Below are positions 1 to 13,200 of a stretch of DNA of 64,000 nucleotides, in pieces. Location: assembly GCF_900496995.4 (NCBI RefSeq), contig NC_044019.1:682001-746000 (forward strand), given 5' to 3'. The position numbers and the translations under genes were made by a program. This DNA comes from Aquila chrysaetos chrysaetos (Eukaryota > Chordata > Aves > Accipitriformes > Accipitridae). The first letter of the stretch is position 1, and every line of letters begins with the position of its first letter. Below the pieces are notes generated by a model. The model made no database searches. It saw only the letters and a list, made by a program, of their open reading frames with translations, and was not told where the DNA came from.

Positions 1-3000
1 AGGGAGAACAACTCCTCCGATCCCATCAATCAAGTGCCATCAGGATCCAGCTTCCCAGGCCACAAGGTCACCCTCAGTGGGAAATCAGCTTTCCATCTGA
101 AGCAGAGCCCTCCTCGTGCCCCTCTCTCACCGCAGCCCTGGCTCTGCCGCACGGCGGGCAGGGAGGGAGACTGACCTGCAAGCTGCCATTACTCACTGTC
201 CCCCTCCACCCTGGCTCTGGACTCTCAGACCATTTTGGGGATAAGTAGGAAGAAAATTCACAACTTTTTTTCAGGAAATAGTGAGACAACACACAGGAAC
301 ATCTGACAGCACCAGATGCAGGGCTTTCCCCCAGGGCACTGTGTTCAGACCCCCACTCCTCAGAGGTGCATCAGCCGGTGTGGGGGGCACCTCTCCCTGG
401 GTGTCCCAGGGCAGGGGGGCCAGGCCCTCTCCCCGGGAGTGCCAGGCAGGCACACACATCCCCGGTGTCCCCCTGCAAGGGGCAGGGTGCCCGTCGGGCT
501 CAGTGAAAGCTGTCAGCCCTGCACACGGCAGGGAGATATGCAGTGAGCGCTCAAGGGATGATGCTGGCCGGGCACTGAGCGGGGAGCGTGAGCTTTCCCC
601 TCAGACTCCTGGCACTCGGCCATTTGGCAGCAGCTTTTCCTTAGGGAAAGCCAGAAGTGGTTCAAGGAAGGGGTTGCTCTGCTCAGAGGCTCCGCGCTGA
701 CTCAGCCTCTTGATGGAGGGCTTTCTACCGCTGCAGCTGAATGGGGAGAACAGCCGGAGTTGCCACCCCTGCTGCTGAGGTATGAACTCAGCCCATTGCT
801 CGTTTAGCTGGGATTTAAAGTCTGACTGTTCCCTGCTGCATGAATTGCTGCCCATGGGGGGGTACATCGAGCTCCCATGCCTCCCAGGCATTGAGGAGCC
901 AAACCCCTCCCAGTGCTGGGAGCAGGAGCTCGGGGTCTGTCCAGCTCCAGCTGCTGAGCTTCGCTCACCTCGCTCCTCCAGAGAAAACCACCTTTGCTTA
1001 TTACAGCCCTTCCTGCAAATCGTGTGGCTGCTCAGAGCCCCGGCACCTGGGAAACATGAACCCAGGCAGTGATCTGGATCCAGCCTTTGCTGTTTGTGTG
1101 GATGAGCCAAAGCCACGCGACAGTGGTGAGAGCCACAAACAGGGTCACCCAAGCCAGCTCTTCCCTCCTCATTTGCACACTCAGTACAGCTGAACTGAGC
1201 GAGAAACGCCCCCTTCGCTAATGCATGCTGCAGCAATGGAAAAAAATTCACTTACTGCTCACAGAAGGTATCATTTGCAGATGCTCATCACACCAAATTA
1301 CTCTGCAATTAGTGTTCTTCATGAAGGTGAACCGAGGCCCTTTGCAGAAGGGAAGGTTTGGAAAAAGAGCGCAGCAGACGTTTCCTAAAGGAAACCAAAG
1401 ACTCTCCCGAGTTGGCTTTAATTGCCGTAACAGCAAACGCACAGATGGGCAGACAGCCTCTGCTGTCACCACTCGCTGGGAGCCGGCCCCACCATGGGGA
1501 CCAGCCCTGGCTAAGCACCGCGCAAGCCGGGTGTCAGGGTGAGCATGGGCTAGGACGACGGCAGGATGGTGGGTACAAGAGGTGCGTTGGGCTCTGGCGA
1601 TGCAAGTGGGGACAAGCAAAAGGACAGACATCCAGCTTGTGCTGCCTGCCTGCTTGCTTGCAGGAACCACCGAGCCAGCGGCCGGTCTCTGCCCTGCCTG
1701 CTCTGCAACGTGCTTCTGCCTCTCGCCCTTCCACCAGCGTTTGCCTGCCTGCCTGCCCTCCTCCCCAGGCAAGCAGTGCTTAGGGGTGGGATGGCTCTTA
1801 AACCCAGCGACTCTGCCCACTGACAAGGTTGTCCCAGGAGCTCCCTGCCTGCCACAGCCCTAGAGCTGAGCTGCCAGATGCTGCCTGTAATCTGTGAAGT
1901 TGGCCGGGAGAGGCTGCAATTAGTGCTCAACCCCCCAGTGCTATTTTTATGAGGGATGCAGGAGAAGGATAAATTGTCCTTTTCCACTGGCTTTGTGCTT
2001 CGACACTAAGGATCAGCAGTCACTTCCCCCACCCCATCCCCTCGATCTGGGGGCTGTAGCCAGGTCCTGGCATGACTCAGGGCTCTTGAGCTTGTTCCCC
2101 AGGGAGGGGGTTGCAACAGCAGCTGAGACCTTATTAACATTTCCAGCTACTATCTCAGAGCAAATGAATTAATTTCAAATTGTGTATGAAACATGTTGGC
2201 TTCCCCGCTCAGTGTAGCCCTGAACTGTGCAAAATCAGCATGGTTTGTACTTTATAAGGAAGCTTGACCCATAACTAGTAACTATTGATTTTTCCCTTGA
2301 AAGCTGCTCTCAGGCAGTTGCTCCAGGGCTGCGCAGAACAGAAGACAACAGACACTGGATTGCAAGAGCATATTTTCTCTTAATGAAAATAATCGTGGCT
2401 GCAGGTCAAGGTGCTTTCTCAGGGAGCACTTTGGCAGCAACGGAGGTGCTGGGGAGCAAGGCCTGCATGCTTTCATGCCTTAAAAACCTCACACCCTCCT
2501 GTTCCCCCAAGTACCCTCTTCCGCAGACGTGCATGAGCATCACTGCACCCGTAGCGACTGGGTGAGCACATCCAGGGCTGCGTTCCTTGCTGGGAGCCCC
2601 GGACAGGAGAAGGCCAATGGCACCCTCCCAAGGGAGCGGGTGTTGGGCACAGGGCAGAGGGAATCACTCCCTTCCCTTTGCCCTCTCCCAGTGTGGCTTC
2701 TGGCTCCAGAGAGGGTTTTGCTGGTTCCTGCAGAGGGACAGGCAGCTCCTCGTGGGCAGGACCTGACATTGGGGTGAGAGGCTGTGCCAGGGGCACAGGC
2801 GCTGCCCTGGCTGCGCTCCTCGGCATGGCCAGGCTTAGGGATGGCAACCAAATTTGACGACGTGACTTTCCTATTAACTGTCTCACCCTTCTTAAGGGAA
2901 ATTAGATTAATTACATTGTAGCAGGCAATAAATCTTTCCCTGGAGAGACAGGGAGGGTGCCTGGGATTTTGGTCTCCATGTGCAATGTTAAAATTAGCGA

Positions 3001-4500
3001 TTCTGTCTAATCCCATTTTTCAGTGTAATAATGCTTCTGGGCAAGAGAAGTGTAAAGCTCTGTGGCTCATGGGCACTAATTTTCTGAGATAAATAGAGAA
3101 TTTCTTCCCCGCTCTCATCAGAGCTAAGGATGAAATTGCACTTAAGTCCACACCCTGTAAGCTCCGTTTCCCACCGCTGTATTTTAAGAGGACATTTATG
3201 CTTTCCCCAGCTCCGATGTGACAGCCAAGCAGTGGCACCCTGCAATTCCACAGCGAGGTCCAGTCACATCAGTTTTCATATTATCTTGCTGTAAATGAGA
3301 TTCACTGGACAACATGGATCTGATTTGCAGCACAGCTGTGAAAGAAATCCTGCCTTTAAGAAAGCTACCATCTATGAATAAATTGGATATACTTATTTTG
3401 GTCTCCTGACAGGCTCCAACTTTCAGTTGTCAGGCTGTGAAAGCCAAGACCCAGCCTGCCTCGTGGGCACCTCTCACGGAAGGAAATACTTGATGTACAC
3501 CTCAAGAAAGGTCTCACCTTGCTGGAGGCTGCTTGGCACACCCGGCTTTCTCACCCTGCAGGGATGGCACCGTGGCTGGAGGGGAGCCAGACTCACAGTT
3601 CCCTTTCCAGATGACTGGGCTATTTGGGCAATCGGCTTCCCCCTCTGTCCTCAGAGGCATCAGACCCTCAGATCCAGGCAGCAAAGGCTGGTGCTACCAC
3701 AGGGAGGGCAAAACCCTTCCCATTTTGCCAGTCGGCTGCTGGCAGGACCTGGAGGGATGGGCTGTGACCCAATGCCATCCTCCTTACAGCCGTGCTCACA
3801 GCCATGCGGGAATAACAGCGGTGGACTGGAGGACAGCAGGTACCGCACATGGGACAACCTCTTCTCCTAAGGACCTCACCACAGAGCAGCGCACCTTCCC
3901 CGGGACTCATCTGATCATCAACAAATTTCTTACCCAGAAGCTAAGCTACAGCCCCTCTGGCTCCTTATACAACTTCCCCAAGAGTGAATATTGCCAACGA
4001 GCGTACCCCTCCCTGCTAAGTCATCGGGTACTTGCCAACAGACCGCCTGTCCCGCCTCTTGAGCACGCATGCATGTGGGAAGACAAGCAAGCATCGCAGC
4101 AAGGCTCTTCTCCCACTGCACACCTCCAGGATTCACCCGGAGTCCTGCAGCTCAATCAATTAGAGGAACACAAGCCGCAGCTAAATCCATGGCAAACAAC
4201 AGTGTTTGATTTGTTTCCTGGAACCCCCACCACAGGCAGTGACACGCGATATGGGATCAGCTGAAGGGCTGTAAGGTCCCACAGGGAACATCGTGTTACG
4301 GCAGATGGTGATGGGGAGAGCCCGGCTGTCCGAAGCAGCGCAGACATCGTTAAACGCTGCGCAGCACGGCTTCCCTGCGGCGAGACACCAGCCTGGAAAA
4401 CCCACCACCACTCACATCTTCTAATTAATACATTATACCTAATTGAGTGCCCAACTGCTAAATGATGTCAGTCAGGTTAATTAAATGTTAAATCTTTGTC
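1..4500. other. Intergenic, no gene seen
   Basis: Mixed GC-rich sequence. The tetranucleotide tracts near 1.65-1.75 kb are the main low-complexity features. AT-rich patches such as 2880-3010 (TTAGATTAATTACATTG) and 4410-4500 (TAATTAATACATTATACC) might be conserved elements. Human synteny would place EPHA10 to this side, but I see no kinase or SAM exon. Confidence 0.6.
1642..1756 (+). repeat. Two (CTGC/TTGC) tetranucleotide tracts
   Basis: TGCC/TGCT-type tetranucleotides at 1642-1664 and again at 1742-1756, separated by 77 bp of pyrimidine-rich unique sequence. Confidence 0.8.
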
Positions 4501-4518
4501 AGTTAGCAAAAAACAACA

Positions 4519-4552
4519 CCCCCCCCCCCCAAAAACCCCCACCAAAAAAAAG
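4519..4552 (+). repeat. C12 homopolymer and adjoining C/A-rich tract
   Basis: Twelve C followed by A5, C5 and A8. It continues to about 4590 as purine-rich A/G sequence. It is low complexity and possibly length-variable. Confidence 0.85.
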
Positions 4553-4599
4553 CCCACAAAGAAAGAAGGGAAAAAAAGGCAAAGTTAAAGAAGCTTAAG

Positions 4600-7500
4600 C
4601 AGCATTGGCAGGCTGCGCCCCCAGCTGATGAAGGGTAATTCAAGCCTTGTAACTCTGCTCTTAGAGCATCCATTCCATCAGCAATCACAGAGGGAGAGGT
4701 TTGACGACCCACAGGAGGCAGCCGCAGATCTGAATCCCTGTGTTCACCTCTGCGCCATCCATTACTTCTCTTTCCATGGGTAGACTCGCAGTTCTTCAGT
4801 GCAGAGACCACTTACTTTTGCTTGACAGCAGTCCGACACTGTGCCAAGGAACACCACCGGCTGGGCCTCCTCATTGCCGTGTTGCAATCTCCCAACAGCC
4901 ATCAGCGTTGCTGACTGCGGCTCCAAACAGCCCATTCCCCTTCAGCAGAAGCAGTGTAAGGAGCAAGGTGAGGAACCAGCTTGCCACATCTTGCAATTTG
5001 TGGACCAGGCAGGAATGCAGCTGGCAGCAGACCTGGGATCCATAGACTCATCTCCCTGATGGAGATTATCTTTTCACCTCATTAAAAACTGCACATGCTC
5101 AGCTGTGAACTGCTGGAAGGAAGATTCAAGTTAGAGCAGAGCCAGTGTAACATCCCAGCTGCAATCAGGTGGCATGCAAACGCATGCTGGGATGGGAGTG
5201 AAGAGAGCACCCGTCCTCACCAAGAAAGGCCACTGGAAGCTGAGTCCTTATCGAAGGGAATAGTATCATGCATCACAGACTTGACACTAGGAGCTTCTCA
5301 CTAGTCTCCAGACAGCCCTCTCTGATTCACTGAGATGTGGGAACTCATATTGAAAAGTCAGTTTGTGCACACACTGACTAGGACAATTTGTCCTATTGAT
5401 TAAGCAAAAGATGTCTTTTCTTGTTATTTCCCTGACCCCTGAGACTTATTTGTGCTTTCAAAATGACTCAGATTCCACAAATGGATGAATTTTTGGTGTG
5501 CAGAATATCTTTACTGCTAGCTGCAGACACTGCCGTTGAACATAAAATTTGGAGATGCAGCCTGCTCAACTAAACTCACCAAAATGGCAGGGGTTTCCGG
5601 ATATACATTTCACCTTTGAATTTGCAGTTTTCCCAATCACTTATTTAAAGAAGAGAAATGACTTATGAACTCCTCCATGCCTCTTTCAGTGATGCTAAGG
5701 AATATTTTCCCCTTCTTATGCCTTCAGCTGACCCAGAAAACGTGGATTTCTGGTGGAATTATACAGCTCAGCTGGAGGAGTTGCATGTGCTGTCCTGCAC
5801 CTTCAAATCAAAAACTTGTGCATGAAAAAATTGCCTAGAGACAGCTCTAATTTGTTCTAAACTATCATCCCTTCTATCAGCAAGCAGTGAATTGTTATCT
5901 ATTTATTTCTTACAATGTCACTGAATCAGTGACCACCTGCAAGGTGTCCATGATGATAAACGCTTGCTTTGTATATGGAGCTATTTCTGACAATGCTTGA
6001 TAGTGCACATCTATCAAATTGCCTGGAAGAGCCACCTATTAGGATCATTATCTAACACAGTCCCTTTGTGGGAGTTCAATGTCAGCACATCCTGGGGAAG
6101 GTACATCACTGGGTACCTATTCTGCTCATTATTTCTCTAGATCATTAGTTTCACATTTCCATTATAAATTTGGGCTGAACTTTGGAGTTCTCACACCCAG
6201 AGCAAAGCTGTAGCACAAGCACCGAGACTCTCAAGCATCCTCCGAGCGCACAGCGTACTGCTGCACCCGCTTGGTGTGAGCGGGAACTCCTGTCTGGAGG
6301 GTTGGCTGGTTGAGCTCCATGCCAGCAAGCCAGGGGAAGGCAGGAATGCTTTTTTTCCTTCAAGACTGTAGCTATCCAGCACTATAAAAACCCTGCTGAA
6401 ACACAGACACACCCTGCTACTTGCTTGCTGCCTGCCAGGTCTGTGCTCCTGAAAGTACCAGCAGCTCTCCTTCTGCAGCTTGCGCTGTCCCAAGGGAAAC
6501 TTATTTTGGAAGAGCTCTGGTTCAGGTCAGGAGTTTTGATCTTAAAAAGTCAGTGCTCAACAATCTTTTAGCAAACCATGGCCATTGGAGTAAACCAATA
6601 CCACCAAACCACCCTTCCTACAAGAAAGCCACAGCTCTCAGCCCTGGGCAGTATTCATCATGACTGAAATGACAACCAGGAAAACCACTTTTTCCTCATG
6701 GAAGGAGCCGCAAAACATGGGGGCCTTAATTGCTTCTGCAGAGCCTCACCTATTAATGCAAAACACAGGCCCTTGGAGGTCACACAGTTCAGTTCTTGGG
6801 AAGAACATATGCAAAAGCAATATTCTGAGACAGCACCTCAATGTTCTCTAGCCTTTCCCCTCAAGACTGGCTCTGTTCAGAGGACAGTCCCTGAAGCCAT
6901 GTCCACAGCAGCTCAGACCTCACAGCAGCTCAGATGACACAAGCTAATGTCAGTCTCTTTCTGTAGTCTGAACTGCTCTGGCCAGTGATGGATGCAGCAT
7001 CTTCCAACCTGACAGAACAGTTATTTTCCTGCATTGCTTTTTATTTCCCATCACTCAGTTTAAAGAGCAGTTCAGACTACAGCCAGGCTTGCATACAAAT
7101 AATACACAAACGAAACCTCCCCCAAATTCACAAAAAAGTCAGCCAGCTTCCCTGTGTTGCCCTCATAATCCTTGAACTGAAGAGGGAGGTTCTAGCTTTG
7201 TTAAACAAAATGCAACTGCCATGTAGTGTGCAAAAGGGGCAGAAGTGATGCCAACAATTTACATGAGCAATAAAACTGCAGAAAAATGAAATACTGCTTA
7301 CCCATGTTCTAGAGTAGCACGTGGTGCAGGCAGCATGCAAAATGGTGATGAATCTGTTTAGCTATTAGCTGCCAAATAGCTTTAATTCATGTCAGATACA
7401 ATTAACTCACTCTGACAATTGGAAAAGGAAGCTTGAATATTAACAGCATTGTTGGTTGCATTGTGCTGGGAATGCCATGCTTCAGCAGTACCACCTCTGC

Positions 7501-9300
7501 AAAGAGGAACCTTGAGCTATGCTGCCTCCACACTCTGCAGAGCAAATTCAGCACACAGCCAACTCAAACAGGTACGGACCAAAATGCATTCATGACCCCC
7601 CCACCTTGCCCAAGTTCTACAGGTTTTGCTTCTTTCAATCTTCCAGATGCTAAATGCTATTTTGCAAGCAATTTTTTGCTGTAGGCATAAATAATGTGTT
7701 AGCCTCAATAATAGCAGATATGGCCTTTCATCCTCCAGAAGAATCAGGAATGTATAGCACATAAATCTAGAGTTAGAAACAAAGGTATGCCTCTGCTGTT
7801 GGAGAGCTAGGTAGGCAGGCTTGCAGGGACACAAGGCTTTCACATCTGCATTGGAGAAGTCTGAGGAAGCAGTCAGGTCGTATCTGCATCTCCTTACCAC
7901 TCGAGACTTGTTAATCTAGAGGAATAGTACTAGCAAAAACATTAATTCCTGGATTTACTAAGTAACAACACTATAACCTCAGCATTAAACAGGAGACCGA
8001 AATGGCTGATAGTGTAACAAGCATGTCAATGCAGCGCCTTAAAGATTGTTAACTATAGCTTTTGAAAGGAGACAGTATTAACAGAAGAATTCCCTAGGCT
8101 AGCTAAGCATTTTAGTTTATTTTTTTCCTAGTAAAGACATGTTTAAAGCAGTATCCAAGCAAGTATGTGACAGTTTTATTTACAGCTTAACTAGTTGTTT
8201 TTTTTTTTTAATTAATATGTTAACACAATTCAATGAGGACAGCAAGGCAAGTGTACCTGTACCTTAGTAGTTTACAATATTGCCACCTGCAGTTAGGACT
8301 TAGAAGCTACCAAAACCTCTTAAATAGTGATTTCCAAATACCTGGCATATACTTGAGGTTCGCATTACAGTGACATGCTTGCTTTTTAAAGGAAATTCAT
8401 GTATGAATGCTGTTCTACAAAGTTTTTCCCATGCCACAGGCTGCATCAAAGATTTACACCAAAGCATAAGTTACCTCTGATAGCAGCTTTTCCCAGTCTT
8501 CCTTCTTAATCATGCTGTAGACTTGGCTTTTGCCAAAAGTAGAACTTTTCCAAACCTAGAAAAATTCCCAAAGTCTCAACATCCTTGTTTATAGCCCCTT
8601 CAAAGAGGCTTAAATCAAGGACAAAAAGGTAGCTTTGGAAAGGACAGTACGCCAGCTAACAAAGAAACAGGCTTATTTTTAGAAAAAAAATCTTAGACAA
8701 AGTTAGAGAAGCAAAGATCTTTACTCTGAATGCTCTCTTAACACGCCAATTAAAAAGTTCTCATTAAAATGTTCCCTGCTGAAACAGAGGAAGGATTATC
8801 AGGTTGTCTCTTGCAGATGCAGTTTTACATACTTGATTTGTATGATCCATATAGAATAATGCTTCAGGAATCAAAGCTAACCACACTTTTAAGGGATTCC
8901 GTATCTTAGTCCAACAGACAGGAGAAGTGTCCTCTCCCATCCTGTACCAGCAACAAAGATTCACAATAAAAATGAAACCCTGGATTTTGAGTGAGAGGAG
9001 TCTTTTACATTTTAAGACTTTATGTAATCTTCCCACAGAGACCTAGCGCTTCTAGAGAGCTCTGCTTTTCCAGGCTGCTGAAAAATAAGACGGTTGTAGG
9101 AAAGCAAATACAGGACTTCTTCCCTAATTCATTTTTCAAGGAAGTGTCAAGCCAGATGAGTACTCCTGCTTACATTTTTAAATATACATACAGTAACCCT
9201 TTCCCAGGAAGCTGCATTTAAAGTTGAATTTTCATGAATTTGAAGTGGAGCAAGATTTAGCTGTATTTTCTATAAGCAATGGGGGGGGAAAAACCCAACA
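4600..9300. other. Intergenic, AT-rich toward CDCA8
   Basis: No exon recognised. From about 5.3 kb the sequence is AT-rich, with T tracts (for example 8198-8209). Minus-strand AATAAA motifs such as 8180-8175 could be distal ends of a long CDCA8 3' UTR. Confidence 0.55.
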
Positions 9301-9342
9301 CATTAATGACTAAGGAAGTTATTTTATCCTGTACAAACAGTA

Positions 9343-9348
9343 TTTATT
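9343..9348 (-). terminator. CDCA8 candidate poly(A) signal 2
   Basis: AATAAA on the minus strand, about 880 nt after the stop codon. It has a T/G-rich element about 35-50 nt downstream, a better context than the proximal signal. Confidence 0.45.
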
Positions 9349-9622
9349 GGATATGGCTCTTTGTCAAAGAAATGCACTGAATCAACTCAATTTAGATGAG
9401 AAGAAAGGGAAGAACAATGTTTTGACTAGTCCTAGCTTTCTTCTTCCCTGTCTATACTCAGTTCCAGGAGCACTGCTTCTCCTAAAGATTTTGAAGGGGG
9501 TGAAGGAAAAGCAAAGTTCTCTCACATTAGAGATACTCCAGTAGCTCTAAGGTTACTCTCAGTAATCTAGTTACGCAGCAGTCTAGATGACTGATTCTGT
9601 TAAGTTAAAGTACCTGTGATCT

Positions 9623-9628
9623 TTTATT
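9623..9628 (-). terminator. CDCA8 candidate poly(A) signal 1
   Basis: AATAAA on the minus strand, about 600 nt after the CDCA8 stop codon. The downstream sequence is only weakly G/U-rich. Confidence 0.45.
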
Positions 9629-10228
9629 TCGAAAACAATAAAATGCATAAGTTCACTATAAAAACCTTAAAGCCAGTTACAAGTACAATGGCTGCTATAA
9701 GAACAAAAGGATTGCTATTCATGGCAGCATCATGAACTACAAGCAGCTTTCCATTTGGTCCCAGGCACCAGTAACTTGCCTTCAGGTATCTCAGGTACCA
9801 TACTGAGATAGTCATCACCTTTTAAGCACATTTGCAGAGAAAGGATGTGCCTGGAAGGAAGCGCAACAAATCTGATCTGTTGCTTTCTTTGCCCAGACAG
9901 ATGCGAACTCCAGTCACTTGTGTCCACTGCTTACGTCTTCTGCAAGACACCAGAATAGCTTTTCTGCCCAGCTTGCTGGTCTGCAAGCCCAAGATAACTG
10001 TATCTTGGTCTCAACCTTAAAGGAAATAGGAAATAAAGCATTTTTTTCCCTGAATAAAAAAAAGCAATCTATTCTAATCCCATTACATATTATAGGTAGA
10101 AAAATTAGTTCTGAACTTCCATTCGGTAAATTAATGGAAGGAAGACACAAATCAGAACAAGAATTAAAGGTAGCAGTTCTAAATGTAACATTCTGTATTT
10201 ACAGAGGGATGTCAACATTCACCGAGTT

Positions 10229-13200
10229 TCATCTATGGGTTTTTGCACCACTGCAAGCTTGTGCGAGACGAACCTAGAAAGAAAGAGAAATTAATCAGTA
10301 CTCTACAAGACACTGTTATATCCCACAACCAGTTACAACATCTGCCTGAAGCGGAAGACACTTTCAGTTTTGATTCAGTTTTTCAAAACATTGACAATAG
10401 CTCTTCTTCAAGAAGTACATGGTTTATCCACAGTTTGTATTAAGCTAGATGTGATGTAAAGCTACTCCCTTTCCTTCCCTTCTCAGCTCCTGCTTCTTCT
10501 TGACCACTGACATGAGCCAAAATACAAGACAAGGGTGGGGCGGGGGAAATAAGGAGTTTCTATTACAGCTGAACAGTCCAAGGACTAAATGACAGTGACA
10601 GTGCTGCCTCACAACTTCAGGACATGATTGACAAAAATATATAGACTTACTGATAGCTTCTTCATACTTCCTTGGGCCTCCGGATTCAGATGAAGAAGAT
10701 TCTTCTTGGTCAAATCACTTGCTGTCAAACGAATGCTCTGTGAAAAAAAACCCAAATCTTAGGTTTTCTGTTTGGTCAGCTGTAGTAGCTGGAAGCAGCA
10801 AAAAAAACCAAACCCCAAACTTAAAAAATAAAAGTAAATAGAATTCAAGCATACTAGGAGACCACATACAGGCAGAGAGCTACATTCAGCTGGACCAGAA
10901 GCTCATCTCTTACCTTCCTTGCAGTGCATTAACACATTACTGCCAGCAGAAGCTACTTTAAATGTTACTTAAATGCATGGCAAAACAGCATTCTACATTC
11001 TCCTTTGACCAGCTGCCACTTCTGACTAAAAATCTTTCAAGGTTCTTTTTAAGCTAGATTAATCCCCTGATAAACTGCAGTGGCACAACTAAAAAGACAA
11101 GAGTGGATGACCTGAAGCTGGTAAGGCCCCCAAGAACTTACAAGCTATCCCTTCAGCATAGATTCTACAGATTAAAGTTCCTGATTTACCTCCCCTCCTC
11201 CAACAGGGACGGTAATGAAGATATCATTGCTGTCAGCAAGGGGGCTGCCATTGGCAGAGATGGTGTAAACACGTTCATTTACTGCGGGCGTGCGCAAACC
11301 CGGTGTCCTGAAAATTCTGAAACAAAAAGTTATAGGTAAGTAATCTCACTGCAATTGCTCAAAGCACTTTGACTAAAAGTCTTTCATTCCGGGTTCAAAG
11401 GACCACTAAGGATTATGTTGCAAACAGAAGACAGACACGTACATAAAGCAAATGGCAAGGCATTTCTCTACATAAGAGATTAACAGAGAAATTTAACAGA
11501 ATACAAACCTGGAATCAAATTTGGGTGTGACCATAGAGGTACCTCCTCGAGCACAGACATCAAGAACTCTACCAGTAGCTGGAGTGATAAAGTTGTTTTT
11601 GCTTGATCTGTTAAAGGGAAATAAATAAACATCTGCTCATAAGAATATTTTTAACAAATATTCAAGTCTGTGATAAGATAGTGCTTGTACGAGGTTAGCA
11701 CCACAGAAAACCAGAGGTTCTTACTAACTAAAGGTATACCCCAAAGCTAGGGATAGCTGGTCCTCACAGGAGAGGAAGTTGCCTATTTTTCATTCACTTT
11801 CAGATCACTGATTTTTTTGCTATAGCATGGCACAACTACATCAACCAGCCTACTAAACTGTGCTCCATTCCATTTTAGAGTTATATTAGCACTATACACT
11901 TATTCTCCATTTCTGAAATCCAGTAAAAAAAGATATCCCCTCTTACCTTTTACTCATGCGCTTCACTCTTGCTGAAGGAGCTCTTCTGCTCCTGGACACT
12001 GGCACTTTCTTAGTGGATGCCTTCACCTGAAGCACACATTACTCACCGAATCAGTTACTTCACTCTCGTGTGACAGCAGAGTCCATAACAAACAAATCCT
12101 TCCATGCAAGACATTTGGCTCAGTAGGCTCCCTTTTTATGGCACAAGAGTCCCAAAACAAACACCCTACAAGCTTCTGTGTTTCCTATTGCTAGAAGTTT
12201 CAGGAAATGATACCTGTTTTGAAGTCCCCCTCGAAGTATCCTGGACAGCTATATTATCATAGGGACCATCTCAGTCAGTAGTTTATATCTTGGGAATAAA
12301 GTCATCACAAAGAGTAACTATTTACCTTTCCAGTTCTTGGATTAACATTTTCAGCTTCTAGCTCTGGAAGACATTGGCTATCATGTTTTGCTTTCTTTGC
12401 TAGAGGAAGCAAAGGAGGCTCTGCTTCTTCTTCAATAGCTTCAATATCTTGTTTAGATTTTTCCACTAGAAAGAGAAAGTGTTATCTAAGCTGAAAATAA
12501 ATAATAGCTACATTATTAGCTAGCAGCGGAGGTAAACAGTAACCAACCACAAGGATTTTTGCCAACAATTTGCTTCTGAAATCCAAATTCCAATGTAATC
12601 CAAACGGTTGACAGAGCACTATTTTGAATGATTTTGAGTGTTTTAAGAAAATTAAGTAGAGCTACTGCAGACAGCAGGGATAAAAGTAGGATTATTTTCC
12701 TGTCTTTAAATATCTTGAGAGATGCAAGAAAGAACTGAATTATTATTCACAGTAGGTAAACCACGACATGCTTTCATCTCACTGAACGCGTCACAATGCT
12801 TAAAACAAACTGACCTTTCTTGATGATTTTTAAAGGAGTCTGGATAACTTCTGCTGTTAACTTGTTTATTTCTGTTATTTCCAAGTCTGCCTAAAATTAA
12901 GAAACAGTCACGGCACCATTAGGATTATCAGTAGCATGTAGTTCTGAGAAATCCAAGTTGTAGAGCAAATCCCTAACTATTTTATAGCAAGAATACCTCC
13001 ATGCTTTCAGTTGTGCTCAGACTGGGAACTTCACGTTATTCTGGAGGCGACAACAACATGCGAGGTCTGCATGCCATTCGGGACTAACGTGCCTTATTTG
13101 GCTGCTGCAAGTACACTTCGCCTACACCCTGCTGCTCAACCAATTTAGAAATACTTTAATTTACTGAAAAGCGCGTGTGCTCTTGGGGATCTGGGAGTGA

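Larger units (their letters stand above)
9343..10228 (-). other. CDCA8 3' UTR (probable extent)
   Basis: AT-rich noncoding DNA after the CDCA8 stop codon (10231-10229). Minus-strand AATAAA signals lie at 9628-9623 and 9348-9343. The second is followed by GT-rich sequence (TGTGTTGGGTTTTT around 9300). Further signals lie farther left, for example at 8180-8175. The true end is uncertain without transcript data. Confidence 0.5.
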
